From assembly GCA_023395595.1 (NCBI GenBank), contig JAEWYO010000067.1, positions 1-20,138 of the forward strand: a DNA stretch of 20,138 nucleotides, given 5' to 3'. The notes below the pieces were generated by a model. The model saw only the letters and a program-made list of their open reading frames with translations. It did not search any database and was not told where the DNA came from. Positions 8,106 through 15,251 of the stretch are shown here, piece after piece (the first letter of the stretch is position 1; each line of letters begins with the position of its first letter). This stretch comes from Bacillota bacterium (GTDB taxonomy: Bacteria; Bacillota; Clostridia; Christensenellales; CAG-138). Position numbers and translations under genes: made by a program.

Positions 8106-9602
8106 ATGAAACAGAAAGAGACCAAGCGGGCGCGCGTTGGCTTGTACAGCGCCGGCTTGCAAGCATATTGGAATCAATTTACGGGACTGCATGACCGTAT
8201 TCTCGGTTATAACGCGTTTATCGAGAGCCGCGTGAGCCAGTGGGGCGAAGTGTTCAACTTTGGCCTAGTGGACACGGAAGTAGCCGCTAGAGAAGCGGGA
8301 GAGTACTTCAACGCGCACAATGTGGATATCATTCTGGCACATTCGGGTACATATTTTACGAGTGCGTGCGTGCTGCCACTGCACCAAATATGCCGTGCGC
8401 ATACGGTTATGCTCAACCTGCAGCCCGCGCCGCAGATGTCCTATGCCGATACCGACACGGGGGAATGGCTTGCCCATTGCGTAGGGTGTCCGATCCCGGA
8501 GGCGGTCAATGCGTTTGAGCGCGCCGGCATCGAGCTTTCGATCATCAACGGGCTTCTCGGGCTGAGTGAAACTCCCGCTATCAGTAAGGCGAATGAGGTC
8601 ACTGCCGAAATGCCGCAGGCGCTTCGTGCCTGGCGGGAGATTGAGCAGTGGGTGAGAGCTGCGGGGGTCAAGCGGACCATGCAGCATGCTCGCTTTGGGT
8701 TCCTCGGCAACAACTATTCGGGTATGCTGGACATGTACAGCGACTTCACAATGCTCCAAAGCCAGCTTGGGCTGCATGTGGAGCTGCTGGAGATGTGCGA
8801 CCTCGACAGGAGCTTGAAGGCAGTCACACAACAGGAGATCGCCGAGAAGCGCAGAGAGATTGAAATCTTCTTCGAGATATCCGGCGACTCACCGTCCGAT
8901 CCGCGTGTGAAAGCACCGACGCAGGAGCAATTGGACTGGTCCGCAACCGTCGCCGCCGCGCAGGAGTGGATGGTGGAGGCATATGACCTCGATGCGCTGA
9001 GCTATTATTACCATGGCAGCAACGACAATCATTATGAGCAGGTGCAGTCTGGCTTTATCGTCGGTCATTCGCTGCTGACCGCAAAAGGCGTGCCCTGCGC
9101 GGGCGAAGGGGATATCAAGACGAATATCGCGATGAAGATTTGCGATATCCTCGGCAAGGGTGGCAGTTTTTGCGAGATTGTTGCGATGGATTACATCCAC
9201 AATACCATGCTGCTGGGGCACGACGGCCCGTTCCATATCTCGATTTCGGACGGCAAACCCATGCTCCGCGGCCTTGGGGTCTATCATGGCAAGAAGGGGT
9301 CAGGTGTCTCCGTGGAGGCAAACGTCGTCAGCGGGCCTGTCACGATGCTTGGCGTAACGCAGCTGCGCAACGGAAACCTCCGACTGATCATCAGCGAAGG
9401 GGTTGCAAAGAAATTTGATATTCTAACCATCGGAAATACGCAGACGCACGTTGATTTTGGAATGGATTTGGATGCATATATGGATGCGTGGTTCAAAGCG
9501 GCTCCGACACATCATTGCGCGATGAGCATCGGGCATAACGCGGCGCTGTTCGAAAAGACGGCGAAGCTGATGGGGGTCGAGTGCGTCCGTGTGAATCCGT
9601 GA
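8106..9602 (+). CDS. L-fucose/L-arabinose isomerase family protein
   Basis: This 498-residue enzyme belongs to the L-fucose/L-arabinose isomerase superfamily, metal-dependent enzymes converting aldoses to ketoses in the cytoplasm. Likely catalytic residues are Glu334 (CAGEGDIKT), Glu357 (FCEIV), His372 (GHDGP) and His470 (HHCAM), in the same order as the E306/E333/H350/H450 set of E. coli AraA. Length is also like AraA. GGAGG at 8091-8095 lies ten bases before ATG 8106. An upstream in-frame ATG at 8079 would put the ribosome site inside the gene and is rejected. The gene sits between its own leader hairpin and a terminator, so it is probably a separate unit. It may isomerise the sugar imported by the upstream transporter, but substrate cannot be deduced; it is not a RhaA-type rhamnose isomerase. 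Confidence 0.85.
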   Translation: MKQKETKRARVGLYSAGLQAYWNQFTGLHDRILGYNAFIESRVSQWGEVFNFGLVDTEVAAREAGEYFNAHNVDIILAHSGTYFTSACVLPLHQICRAHTVMLNLQPAPQMSYADTDTGEWLAHCVGCPIPEAVNAFERAGIELSIINGLLGLSETPAISKANEVTAEMPQALRAWREIEQWVRAAGVKRTMQHARFGFLGNNYSGMLDMYSDFTMLQSQLGLHVELLEMCDLDRSLKAVTQQEIAEKRREIEIFFEISGDSPSDPRVKAPTQEQLDWSATVAAAQEWMVEAYDLDALSYYYHGSNDNHYEQVQSGFIVGHSLLTAKGVPCAGEGDIKTNIAMKICDILGKGGSFCEIVAMDYIHNTMLLGHDGPFHISISDGKPMLRGLGVYHGKKGSGVSVEANVVSGPVTMLGVTQLRNGNLRLIISEGVAKKFDILTIGNTQTHVDFGMDLDAYMDAWFKAAPTHHCAMSIGHNAALFEKTAKLMGVECVRVNP

Positions 9603-9673
9603 GCGGGCGCTAAACCTAAAATCCTGCAAGAGTGCGGATTTTTGAATATTCAAACGAAAACAAGAGATAAAAA

Positions 9674-9711
9674 CAGGCACACGAATCATGTGATTTCGTG
9701 TGCCCGTTTTT
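9674..9711 (+). terminator. Rho-independent terminator after the isomerase gene
   Basis: GGCACACGAA (9676-9685) pairs perfectly with TTCGTGTGCC (9695-9704), and the stem can extend inward by ATCA/TGAT with a bulge. CG and five T residues follow at 9707-9711. An AAAA tract on the 5' side would also allow some function in the reverse direction, so it may insulate against the decayed minus-strand genes. Confidence 0.88.
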
Positions 9712-9719
9712 ACTGAATA

Positions 9720-9761
9720 AACCCTCACGAAGTGATACAATCGCGCGATTACTTGAGGGTG
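9720..9761. other. Imperfect long hairpin with an internal 12-bp palindrome
   Basis: ACCCTCA at 9721-9727 pairs with TGAGGGT at 9754-9760, and the inner arms AGTGAT/ATTACT continue the stem around a small CG bulge and a G-T pair. The loop region contains the perfect palindrome AATCGCGCGATT at 9739-9750. GGTTTTTACT follows at 9771-9780. It may be a second terminator, an operator or a remnant of a mobile element. The rest of the gap to 10025 is AT-rich with a short direct repeat (ATAAATATCA at 9983 and 9994) and no convincing gene. Confidence 0.45.
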
Positions 9762-10025
9762 GGTGCAGGTGGTTTTTACTGGGTGCAAATGAGCTTTAAA
9801 ATGATCGAGAGTAAACATATGTACGCTTCTGAAACAAATTTATTAGTGTACTGAACCGACGACCTCCGCGTTATGAGTGCGTATTTGTGCGAAATTTCGT
9901 TGTGATTATACGATGATAATCGCCGATCTTTGCGGATAAATCAAAATATATTTTTAACGATTATAAGCCGCTATTGATGACGATAAATATCAAATAAATA
10001 TCAGGCAGTAGGTTTCATTTCCACA

Positions 10026-11044
10026 TTATGCAAAAAACGACGGATTCGGCAAAATCAATATAAAGGCGCCTCCTTCTCCAATCGAGCTCTCCACCAAGAT
10101 TTCGCCTCCATGCGCTTTTGCAATTGCCATTGCGATTGCACGACCGATTCCGCTGCCGCCTGTTTCGCGGGCGCGGGAAGGATTGGCGCGATAGAACCGC
10201 TCAAAGATGAACGGCAGGTACTCCGGCGCGATGCCGCAGCCCGTGTCGCGTACGCGCAGGATGGAATGCTCCTCCCAAACCTCTGTTTCGACCGCGATTG
10301 CGCCGTGTTCGGGCGTGAACTTCAGCGCGTTGTGCAGAAGATTGATGAGCACCTGACCGATCTTGTCCCGATTGGCAAGCACCAACGTCTTGCGCCGGAA
10401 ATTGTGAGGGAAACTCCCTTTTGTCGCGCGATGCCCTCGAAATTCTGCGCGATTTGCGTGCAGAGTTCACCCGGATCGAAGACCTCCGTGTTTGGCTTCA
10501 ACGATTCGGATTCGTATTTGGAGAGTGTGCTCAGCTCGTCTACCAGCTTGTTGAGCCGGAAAATCTCCTCGCGGAGGCTGTTGAGGCGCGTATCGTCCGC
10601 CGCCCAAACGCCGCCCAGCATGGTCTCGACCGTGCTGAGCAGCGTCGTCAACGGTGTGCGCAGCTCGTGCGCCACGTCTGCGGTGAGCCGCTTACGAAGC
10701 GGCTCCTGCGATTCCAGCGAGGCCGCGAGGCTGTTGACCGAGTGCGAGAGCGCGATAAGCTCAGCCGTGTTTTCCTCAAAAGTGACGCGCTCGCTGTAGT
10801 TGCCCTCCACGATCTTGCCCGTGGCCGCGATGACGTCCGAGATGGGCTTGCTACGCCTTCGCGCAAGATAGGTGCCCAGCAGCACGCAAACGCCAAGCGA
10901 AACGGCACCCGCGATGAGTAGGATGCGATTCAGCGCGTTGAGAAACTGGAGATCAGCGTCGTTGAAATAGTATGGCCCGTAGTAGCCCGCGGTGATCGTG
11001 CCAACCTGCTTTGCCCGCACCTTTTTTACCAACGTGAGCGGCAA
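10026..11044 (-). pseudogene. Sensor histidine kinase remnant (HAMP-HisKA-HATPase), frameshifted and N-terminally truncated
   Basis: Read on the minus strand from 11044, the sequence shows GYYGPYYFNDADLQFLNALN, a membrane segment (about RILLIAGAVSLGVCVLLGTYLA), a HAMP-like region, the H-box DVAHELRTPLTT with the phosphorylatable His, and then ARQKGVSLTISG. There the frame breaks near plus-strand 10385-10400 and resumes in another frame as VLANRDKIGQVLINLLHNALKFTP (N-box), DTGCGIAPEYLPFIFERFYRANPSR (G1) and GGSGIGRAIA (G2). The shift matches loss of one base or gain of two. The N-terminal sensor part and first membrane segment are missing, and the upstream sequence is instead the broken TauE-like gene. 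An intact copy would be a two-component membrane sensor; no response regulator is present. Confidence 0.85.
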
Positions 11045-11702
11045 GAAAACGCAGCATCCGGGGAGTCAACCACCAGGGCAGCCAACCCAGCATGCTCAAC
11101 CCCATCGGCAGGCCGACAGCTGCGAGCGCGAGCAGGATCGTCTTGACTTTTTCGCTTAAAAACAGTACGGAGCCGATGCCGCCGACAATGCCGCCGATGA
11201 CGGTGTAGGAGATCACACGGCCGAGATTATACAGAATTGGATTTCGCAGCTTGTGTTTGATCGCTTCGGTTGTGCCGACGCTCCGGGAGAGGTTGATGCC
11301 GCCGAACATCGCGATGCAAACAGCCCCGTGACAAACAGCGCGCAAGTGAGATCGTGCTGTCGAACTTCGAAATATAACCGAAGAAATCAAAGCCCACCGT
11401 GTAGCGCAGCACCAGATACACCGCCATAATAATCAGTACGATCGGGACTACTTTGGAGATCGGTTGCGCGTTTTTATCCGCGCCGACCACGCGATACCCC
11501 TCGGCGGTGACCGCTTCCATGACGGCTGAAACGAGGCGATCTTCGTCGATCATGTCATAATCATAGGTGGCCTCAAGCCGGTTGTGAGGAAAAGAAGCAG
11601 TCGCGCTACCGACTCCTTTGATCTTGCGCGCAGCCTTGGAAACGCGCGCTTCGCAATGGCCGCAGGTCATGCCGGAAACATGGGAACTCGCTTTTTATCC
11701 AT
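11045..11702 (-). pseudogene. HMA-domain plus TauE/SafE (UreH-like) membrane protein remnant, multiply frameshifted and truncated
   Basis: From a likely original start at 11702 (MDKKRVPM), the frame breaks near 11685 and resumes as HVSGMTCGHCEARVSK, a heavy-metal-associated domain with its MTCxHC metal-binding motif. A membrane segment (VVPIVLIIMAVYLVLRY) and FGYISKFDSTISLA follow. Two more shifts lie close together at about 11338-11346 and 11311-11318, giving ALFVTGLFAS and then IAMFGGINLSRSVGT. The conserved SxHCxxMCGG metal-site motif of this family is lost: the HC part is missing and the second Cys reads Phe. The third frame continues through WLPWWLTP to about 11045, where kinase sequence begins, so the C-terminal half has been deleted. 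Intact relatives are putative metal or sulfite-type transport proteins. Three frame breaks plus a deletion make sequencing error an unlikely sole explanation. Confidence 0.82.
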
Positions 11703-11849
11703 AGAAGAGACCTTTCATTTGCGTAAAACGACACGCTCGAAGCAGAAAAGAACCAACATTGTGGCCTTTCTAACGAGGGCATCATATAGAAGTTGTGTGA
11801 AGATTTTATGCAGATGATTCAAGTAAGAATGGAGTTCGTTGAGAATAGA
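11703..11849. other. Intergenic segment upstream of the decayed membrane-protein gene
   Basis: No credible coding region is seen. On the minus strand it would have carried the promoter and a weak AAGGTCTC ribosome site of the decayed gene starting at 11702. It ends at the left arm of the 14-bp inverted repeat described next. Confidence 0.4.
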
Positions 11850-12004
11850 GTGTGTTTCTAAAAGCACGACGGCACAGGGCCGGCGCCTTTTTCACCGCTT
11901 TTTTTCACCGCGACCTGGAAATAGTGTTTCTACTTCAGCGGTTTTGTTTCTCAAATCAACAAAAAATCTACTCGACTTGTATTCCTCGCATTTTAGAAAC
12001 ACAC
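11850..12004. repeat. 155-bp segment bounded by a perfect 14-bp inverted repeat (candidate MITE-like element)
   Basis: GTGTGTTTCTAAAA at 11850-11863 is the exact reverse complement of TTTTAGAAACACAC at 11991-12004. The enclosed DNA has no gene. It contains a partial tandem (two CACCGC motifs after T runs at 11887-11911), a GC-rich GGGCCGGCGCC, and another copy of GTGTTTCTA at 11924-11932 within a short hairpin. Size and terminal symmetry resemble a non-autonomous miniature element, but no clear target-site duplication is seen at the flanks, and an alternative reading is a long foldback regulatory structure. It lies exactly between the decayed genes and the cas operon. Confidence 0.5.
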
Positions 12005-12273
12005 GTTAGTTAAATTATCAATTCATCTACCTTTTTACAACTTAAAGTGATACAATACGCATTAAATCATATATGCTAAATTTATAATTATATTCCTTGC
12101 CGACACGATGCATCAGTGATCTGCAAGAACTTTTTCATCGGAACAATACTCCTTCAAACATAAATCGATCATGCGTACTCATGAGAAATGTCCCGTATCG
12201 ACTTCGTGCGATTTCCATATCACTTTGTCAATCATATAGCTTTCAATTGTTCTTACGAGTGAGGTGATTTTAT
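12005..12273 (+). promoter_or_regulatory. AT-rich leader and candidate promoter region of the cas operon
   Basis: This gene-free stretch precedes cas3. Two candidate -10 elements are visible: an extended -10 TGATACAAT at 12048-12056 and a perfect TATAAT at 12083-12088. Neither has a good -35 partner. Either would leave an untranslated leader of roughly 180-210 bases. The stretch ends with GAGGTGA at 12261-12267, the cas3 ribosome site. Confidence 0.4.
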
Positions 12274-14505
12274 TTGCCGCCTACCATGCCTCAAATGATT
12301 GCTCATAAGCGGTCGGATACTGGCGAAACGCAGAGCATCCGGACACACAGCGAACAGACCGCAACACTGGCCGCTGGATTTGCGATTGACGAGCTGAAGG
12401 AGATTGTATCCGCCTGCGGGATACTCCATGATGTCGGGAAATACCAACCTTCGTTCCAGCGGCGTATTCGGGGGGAGTCCATCCAAGCGCCGCACGCGTT
12501 GTGCGGAGCGAAAGCTGCGAAGGCGCATTATCCAAAGGGGCCGGCCTGCCGCATGATGGAATATGTTGTTGCAGGGCACCATGCAGGATTACCGGATTAC
12601 GGTGGTAAAGCGGACGCTTCCACGTTCCCAACGCTTTGCGGCACACTGCGCAGAAGCGCAGAACCGTTTGAAATTTACCGCGAAGAGCTAAGTACTCCGC
12701 CTTTGGACTCCGAGGCTTTCTCCGCGTGGCTGCAACTGGATTGTCATACCCCTGAGGATGTAGCTGAAAAATACGCATTTATAACCCGCTACGTTTTTTC
12801 CTGCCTGACCGACGCAGACTCACTCAATACCGAAGCATTCGATCAGGGCGCTGAACGAGAACCGCTCACTGCGGATTTTCAGACCTGCTTGAACCTTATA
12901 AATACAAAACTGAATGGCTTTCACTGCGAAACACCGCTCCAAGAGGCTAGAGCACTGATACAGGAACAGGCGTACGCACAATCGAAGACGGAAGCGGACG
13001 TCTTTATGCTCAACATGCCAACCGGCAGTGGGAAGACCCTATGCAGTCTAAAATTTGCACTTGAGAGAGTGCTATACAGCCATAAAAAGCGTCTCATTTT
13101 TATCATTCCGTACAACAGCATCATCAACCAGACCGCCAAAGTTTTTGAAAGTGTCCTCGGATCTGCAGCCGCCATCCTCCGACACCAATCCACCTGGATT
13201 TACGAGGATGACCGAACGCTGGTTGATGAGGAAAGGACGGCGCGATCGAAAGCCACGGAGAACTGGGACGCACCAATTATCATCACAACCGCGGTGCAAT
13301 TCTTTGAGTCGCTTTATGGAAACAGGCGAAGTCAACTTCGCAAGCTTCATAACATGCAGGATGCACTGTTGGTTTTCGACGAGGCGCATCTATTACCACG
13401 TGCGTTTTTGGCACCATGTTTGAAAGGTATTGCACTCATAACCCGTACGCTTCGAAGTGAGGCTGTTTTGTTAACAGCTACGATGCCGGATTATCGCGGT
13501 CTCTTCGAACGCTTTGGCATACCTGAAATGTCGGTTATCAATTTGGTTTCGGATCGCGGATTGTTTGGCGTGTTCCAGAAATGCCGTTATCAGGCGCTCG
13601 GCTTTGTGTCCGTCGAATGGTTGCTGATGCAAGCCGCTCAGGCTCCATCATGTCTCTTGATCGTCAACAGCCGTAAAACTGCGCGTGCGCTGTATATCGC
13701 GAGCCCAGTTAAACGCAAGTATCACCTATCCACATGGATGACATCGATGGATCGGGAACGGGTTATCGAGGAAATTTGTCAAGCGCTCAAAGCTCAGGAA
13801 GAGAGCTATTTGCGACCGGACGAGGTGCCCGAAGACGAGCGGATTTTGGTGATATCCACGTCGCTGGTGGAGGCGGGAGTCGACCTGGATTTTCATACAG
13901 TGTACCGGGAGCTGACGGGGCTGGACAGCATCCTGCAATCCGGCGGACGTTGCAACCGCGAGGGAAAGCGTCCCATGGCGGATGTGTATGTGTTTGAACT
14001 GGAAGATAACGCCGGTGCGACGCAAATGGATGCTCGCGTGGGCATTACGCGCGAAATCTTTAACACGTATGTAACCATCGATTCGCCGGAAGCGATCGTT
14101 GCATATTACGACCGCCTATTTCTCGCACATGAGGACGAGCTGACAAGCCACAGCATTACACGCGTGGATACGGAATCGTTCACATTTGACCCCAGAGCTC
14201 CGACGCAATTGCCGTTTCGCAGCCACGCGCAGTCTTTTCAGCTCATTGATGCTCCTACTTACGCTATTGCTGTGCCGTGCAATGACAACCGCGATTTAAT
14301 TGCGCGCATACCGTTCGGGTTGTCTAGAAATGATCGTCAGAAGCTGCAACGGTATGCTTGCTCTGTAAGCCCATATGATTTTCGCCGTATGTTGGAGCGG
14401 CATCTGGTAGAGGTCGATCGTTCCGGTTTGATCTTTCTGAAGAACGAACAAGCATACCGCGCGGATACTGGTATCCAATTTGATTGTGATGACATATTTG
14501 AATAA
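12274..14505 (+). CDS. cas3: CRISPR-associated helicase/nuclease Cas3, type I-C (HD domain fused to helicase)
   Basis: This 743-residue effector unwinds and degrades DNA bound by the type I-C Cascade complex. The N-terminal HD nuclease shows His25 (THSEQ), His52-Asp53 (LHDVGK), His74, His102-His103 (AGHHAG) and Asp180-Asp182 region (LTDADSL). The helicase shows Walker A MPTGSGKT (248-255), DEAH (369-372), motif III LTATMP (400-405) and motif VI QSGGRCNREG (555-564). All key residues look intact. The probable start is TTG at 12274, since GAGGTGA at 12261-12267 is spaced correctly for it; the first ATG (12286) is 18 bases from that site. It opens the operon and is followed 20 bases later by cas5c. 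Confidence 0.95.
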   Translation: MPPTMPQMIAHKRSDTGETQSIRTHSEQTATLAAGFAIDELKEIVSACGILHDVGKYQPSFQRRIRGESIQAPHALCGAKAAKAHYPKGPACRMMEYVVAGHHAGLPDYGGKADASTFPTLCGTLRRSAEPFEIYREELSTPPLDSEAFSAWLQLDCHTPEDVAEKYAFITRYVFSCLTDADSLNTEAFDQGAEREPLTADFQTCLNLINTKLNGFHCETPLQEARALIQEQAYAQSKTEADVFMLNMPTGSGKTLCSLKFALERVLYSHKKRLIFIIPYNSIINQTAKVFESVLGSAAAILRHQSTWIYEDDRTLVDEERTARSKATENWDAPIIITTAVQFFESLYGNRRSQLRKLHNMQDALLVFDEAHLLPRAFLAPCLKGIALITRTLRSEAVLLTATMPDYRGLFERFGIPEMSVINLVSDRGLFGVFQKCRYQALGFVSVEWLLMQAAQAPSCLLIVNSRKTARALYIASPVKRKYHLSTWMTSMDRERVIEEICQALKAQEESYLRPDEVPEDERILVISTSLVEAGVDLDFHTVYRELTGLDSILQSGGRCNREGKRPMADVYVFELEDNAGATQMDARVGITREIFNTYVTIDSPEAIVAYYDRLFLAHEDELTSHSITRVDTESFTFDPRAPTQLPFRSHAQSFQLIDAPTYAIAVPCNDNRDLIARIPFGLSRNDRQKLQRYACSVSPYDFRRMLERHLVEVDRSGLIFLKNEQAYRADTGIQFDCDDIFE

Positions 14506-14525
14506 AAAACGAAAGGAGGAAGATC

Positions 14526-15251
14526 ATGGGGTATGGAATCAAAGTGATTGCGGAGGGGGCATATGCTTGCTTTACGCGTCCGGAAATGAAAGTCGAGCGG
14601 GTGAGTTATGACGTGCCAACGCCCAGTGCGATGGAAGGATTGCTCAAATCGGTATACTGGAAGCCTGCGATCCGCTATGTGATCGACCAGATCGTGGTAT
14701 ACAATGCTATCGATTTCATCAATATCCGTCGCAACGAGTTGAACGACAAGGTTGCGCTCTCGGCGATACAGGCGCAAATGAAAGGAAACCCCGATGCGGA
14801 ACCGATGATCTACGCGGACGAAAGTCGTAACCAACGCGCTTCTATGTTGCTGAAAAACGTACGTTACGGAATCGCTTTCCACTTCGAATTGACCGGTCTT
14901 TGCGATGAGCGTGAAGATGAGAAAAAACATTACAACATTATGCTTCGGCGGTTACAAAACGGACAGCGCTTTCGTCAACCGTGTTTCGGTTGCAGCGAGT
15001 TTCCTGTGTCGCGTCTGACATTGGTGGATTCGTTTGATTTGAACGAGGTGGATCCGTTGCTTCGCAATGCGAATGATGTGGATTTGGGTTATATGCTGTA
15101 TCGCATGCACTATCAAGATGGTGGCAAACCAATCAATGACGACTGGGACGATCCAAAGTTCTCCGACAAAGCGACGGCAACCTTCTATCGCCCGCACATG
15201 GTGCGAGGGGTGATCGATGTTCAGAAGTATCGGGGGAAAGAATTATGCTGA
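14526..15251 (+). CDS. cas5c: Type I-C Cas5c (Cas5d) crRNA-processing endoribonuclease and Cascade subunit
   Basis: This 241-residue RAMP-fold protein cuts the CRISPR transcript within each repeat and stays on the 5' end of the crRNA, taking the place of Cas6, which is absent here. Residues matching the Bacillus halodurans catalytic set Tyr46/Lys116/His117 are Tyr44 (SVYWKP), Lys134 and His135 (EKKHYNIMLRR). The N-terminal GAYACFTRPEMKVERVSYDVPTPSA is typical of the family. AAAGGAGG ends seven bases before the ATG. The gene overlaps cas8c by seven bases, indicating translational coupling. Length is normal for the subtype. Confidence 0.95.
   Translation: MGYGIKVIAEGAYACFTRPEMKVERVSYDVPTPSAMEGLLKSVYWKPAIRYVIDQIVVYNAIDFINIRRNELNDKVALSAIQAQMKGNPDAEPMIYADESRNQRASMLLKNVRYGIAFHFELTGLCDEREDEKKHYNIMLRRLQNGQRFRQPCFGCSEFPVSRLTLVDSFDLNEVDPLLRNANDVDLGYMLYRMHYQDGGKPINDDWDDPKFSDKATATFYRPHMVRGVIDVQKYRGKELC

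Noticed and set aside
6706..8166. Long open frame on the minus strand across the binding-protein gene
   Set aside because: It is antisense to a clear lipoprotein gene with signal peptide, ribosome site and terminator. Its protein is low-complexity and resembles no family, as expected for a shadow of G+C-rich codons.
10110..10799. Plus-strand open frame opposite the sensor kinase remnant
   Set aside because: The kinase motifs on the other strand explain this DNA. The frame is Ser/Arg-rich with no domain, and is a shadow.
11584..11817. Plus-strand 77-codon open frame opposite the HMA domain
   Set aside because: The minus-strand MTCGHC metal-binding sequence explains the first half, and no ribosome site or homology supports the frame.
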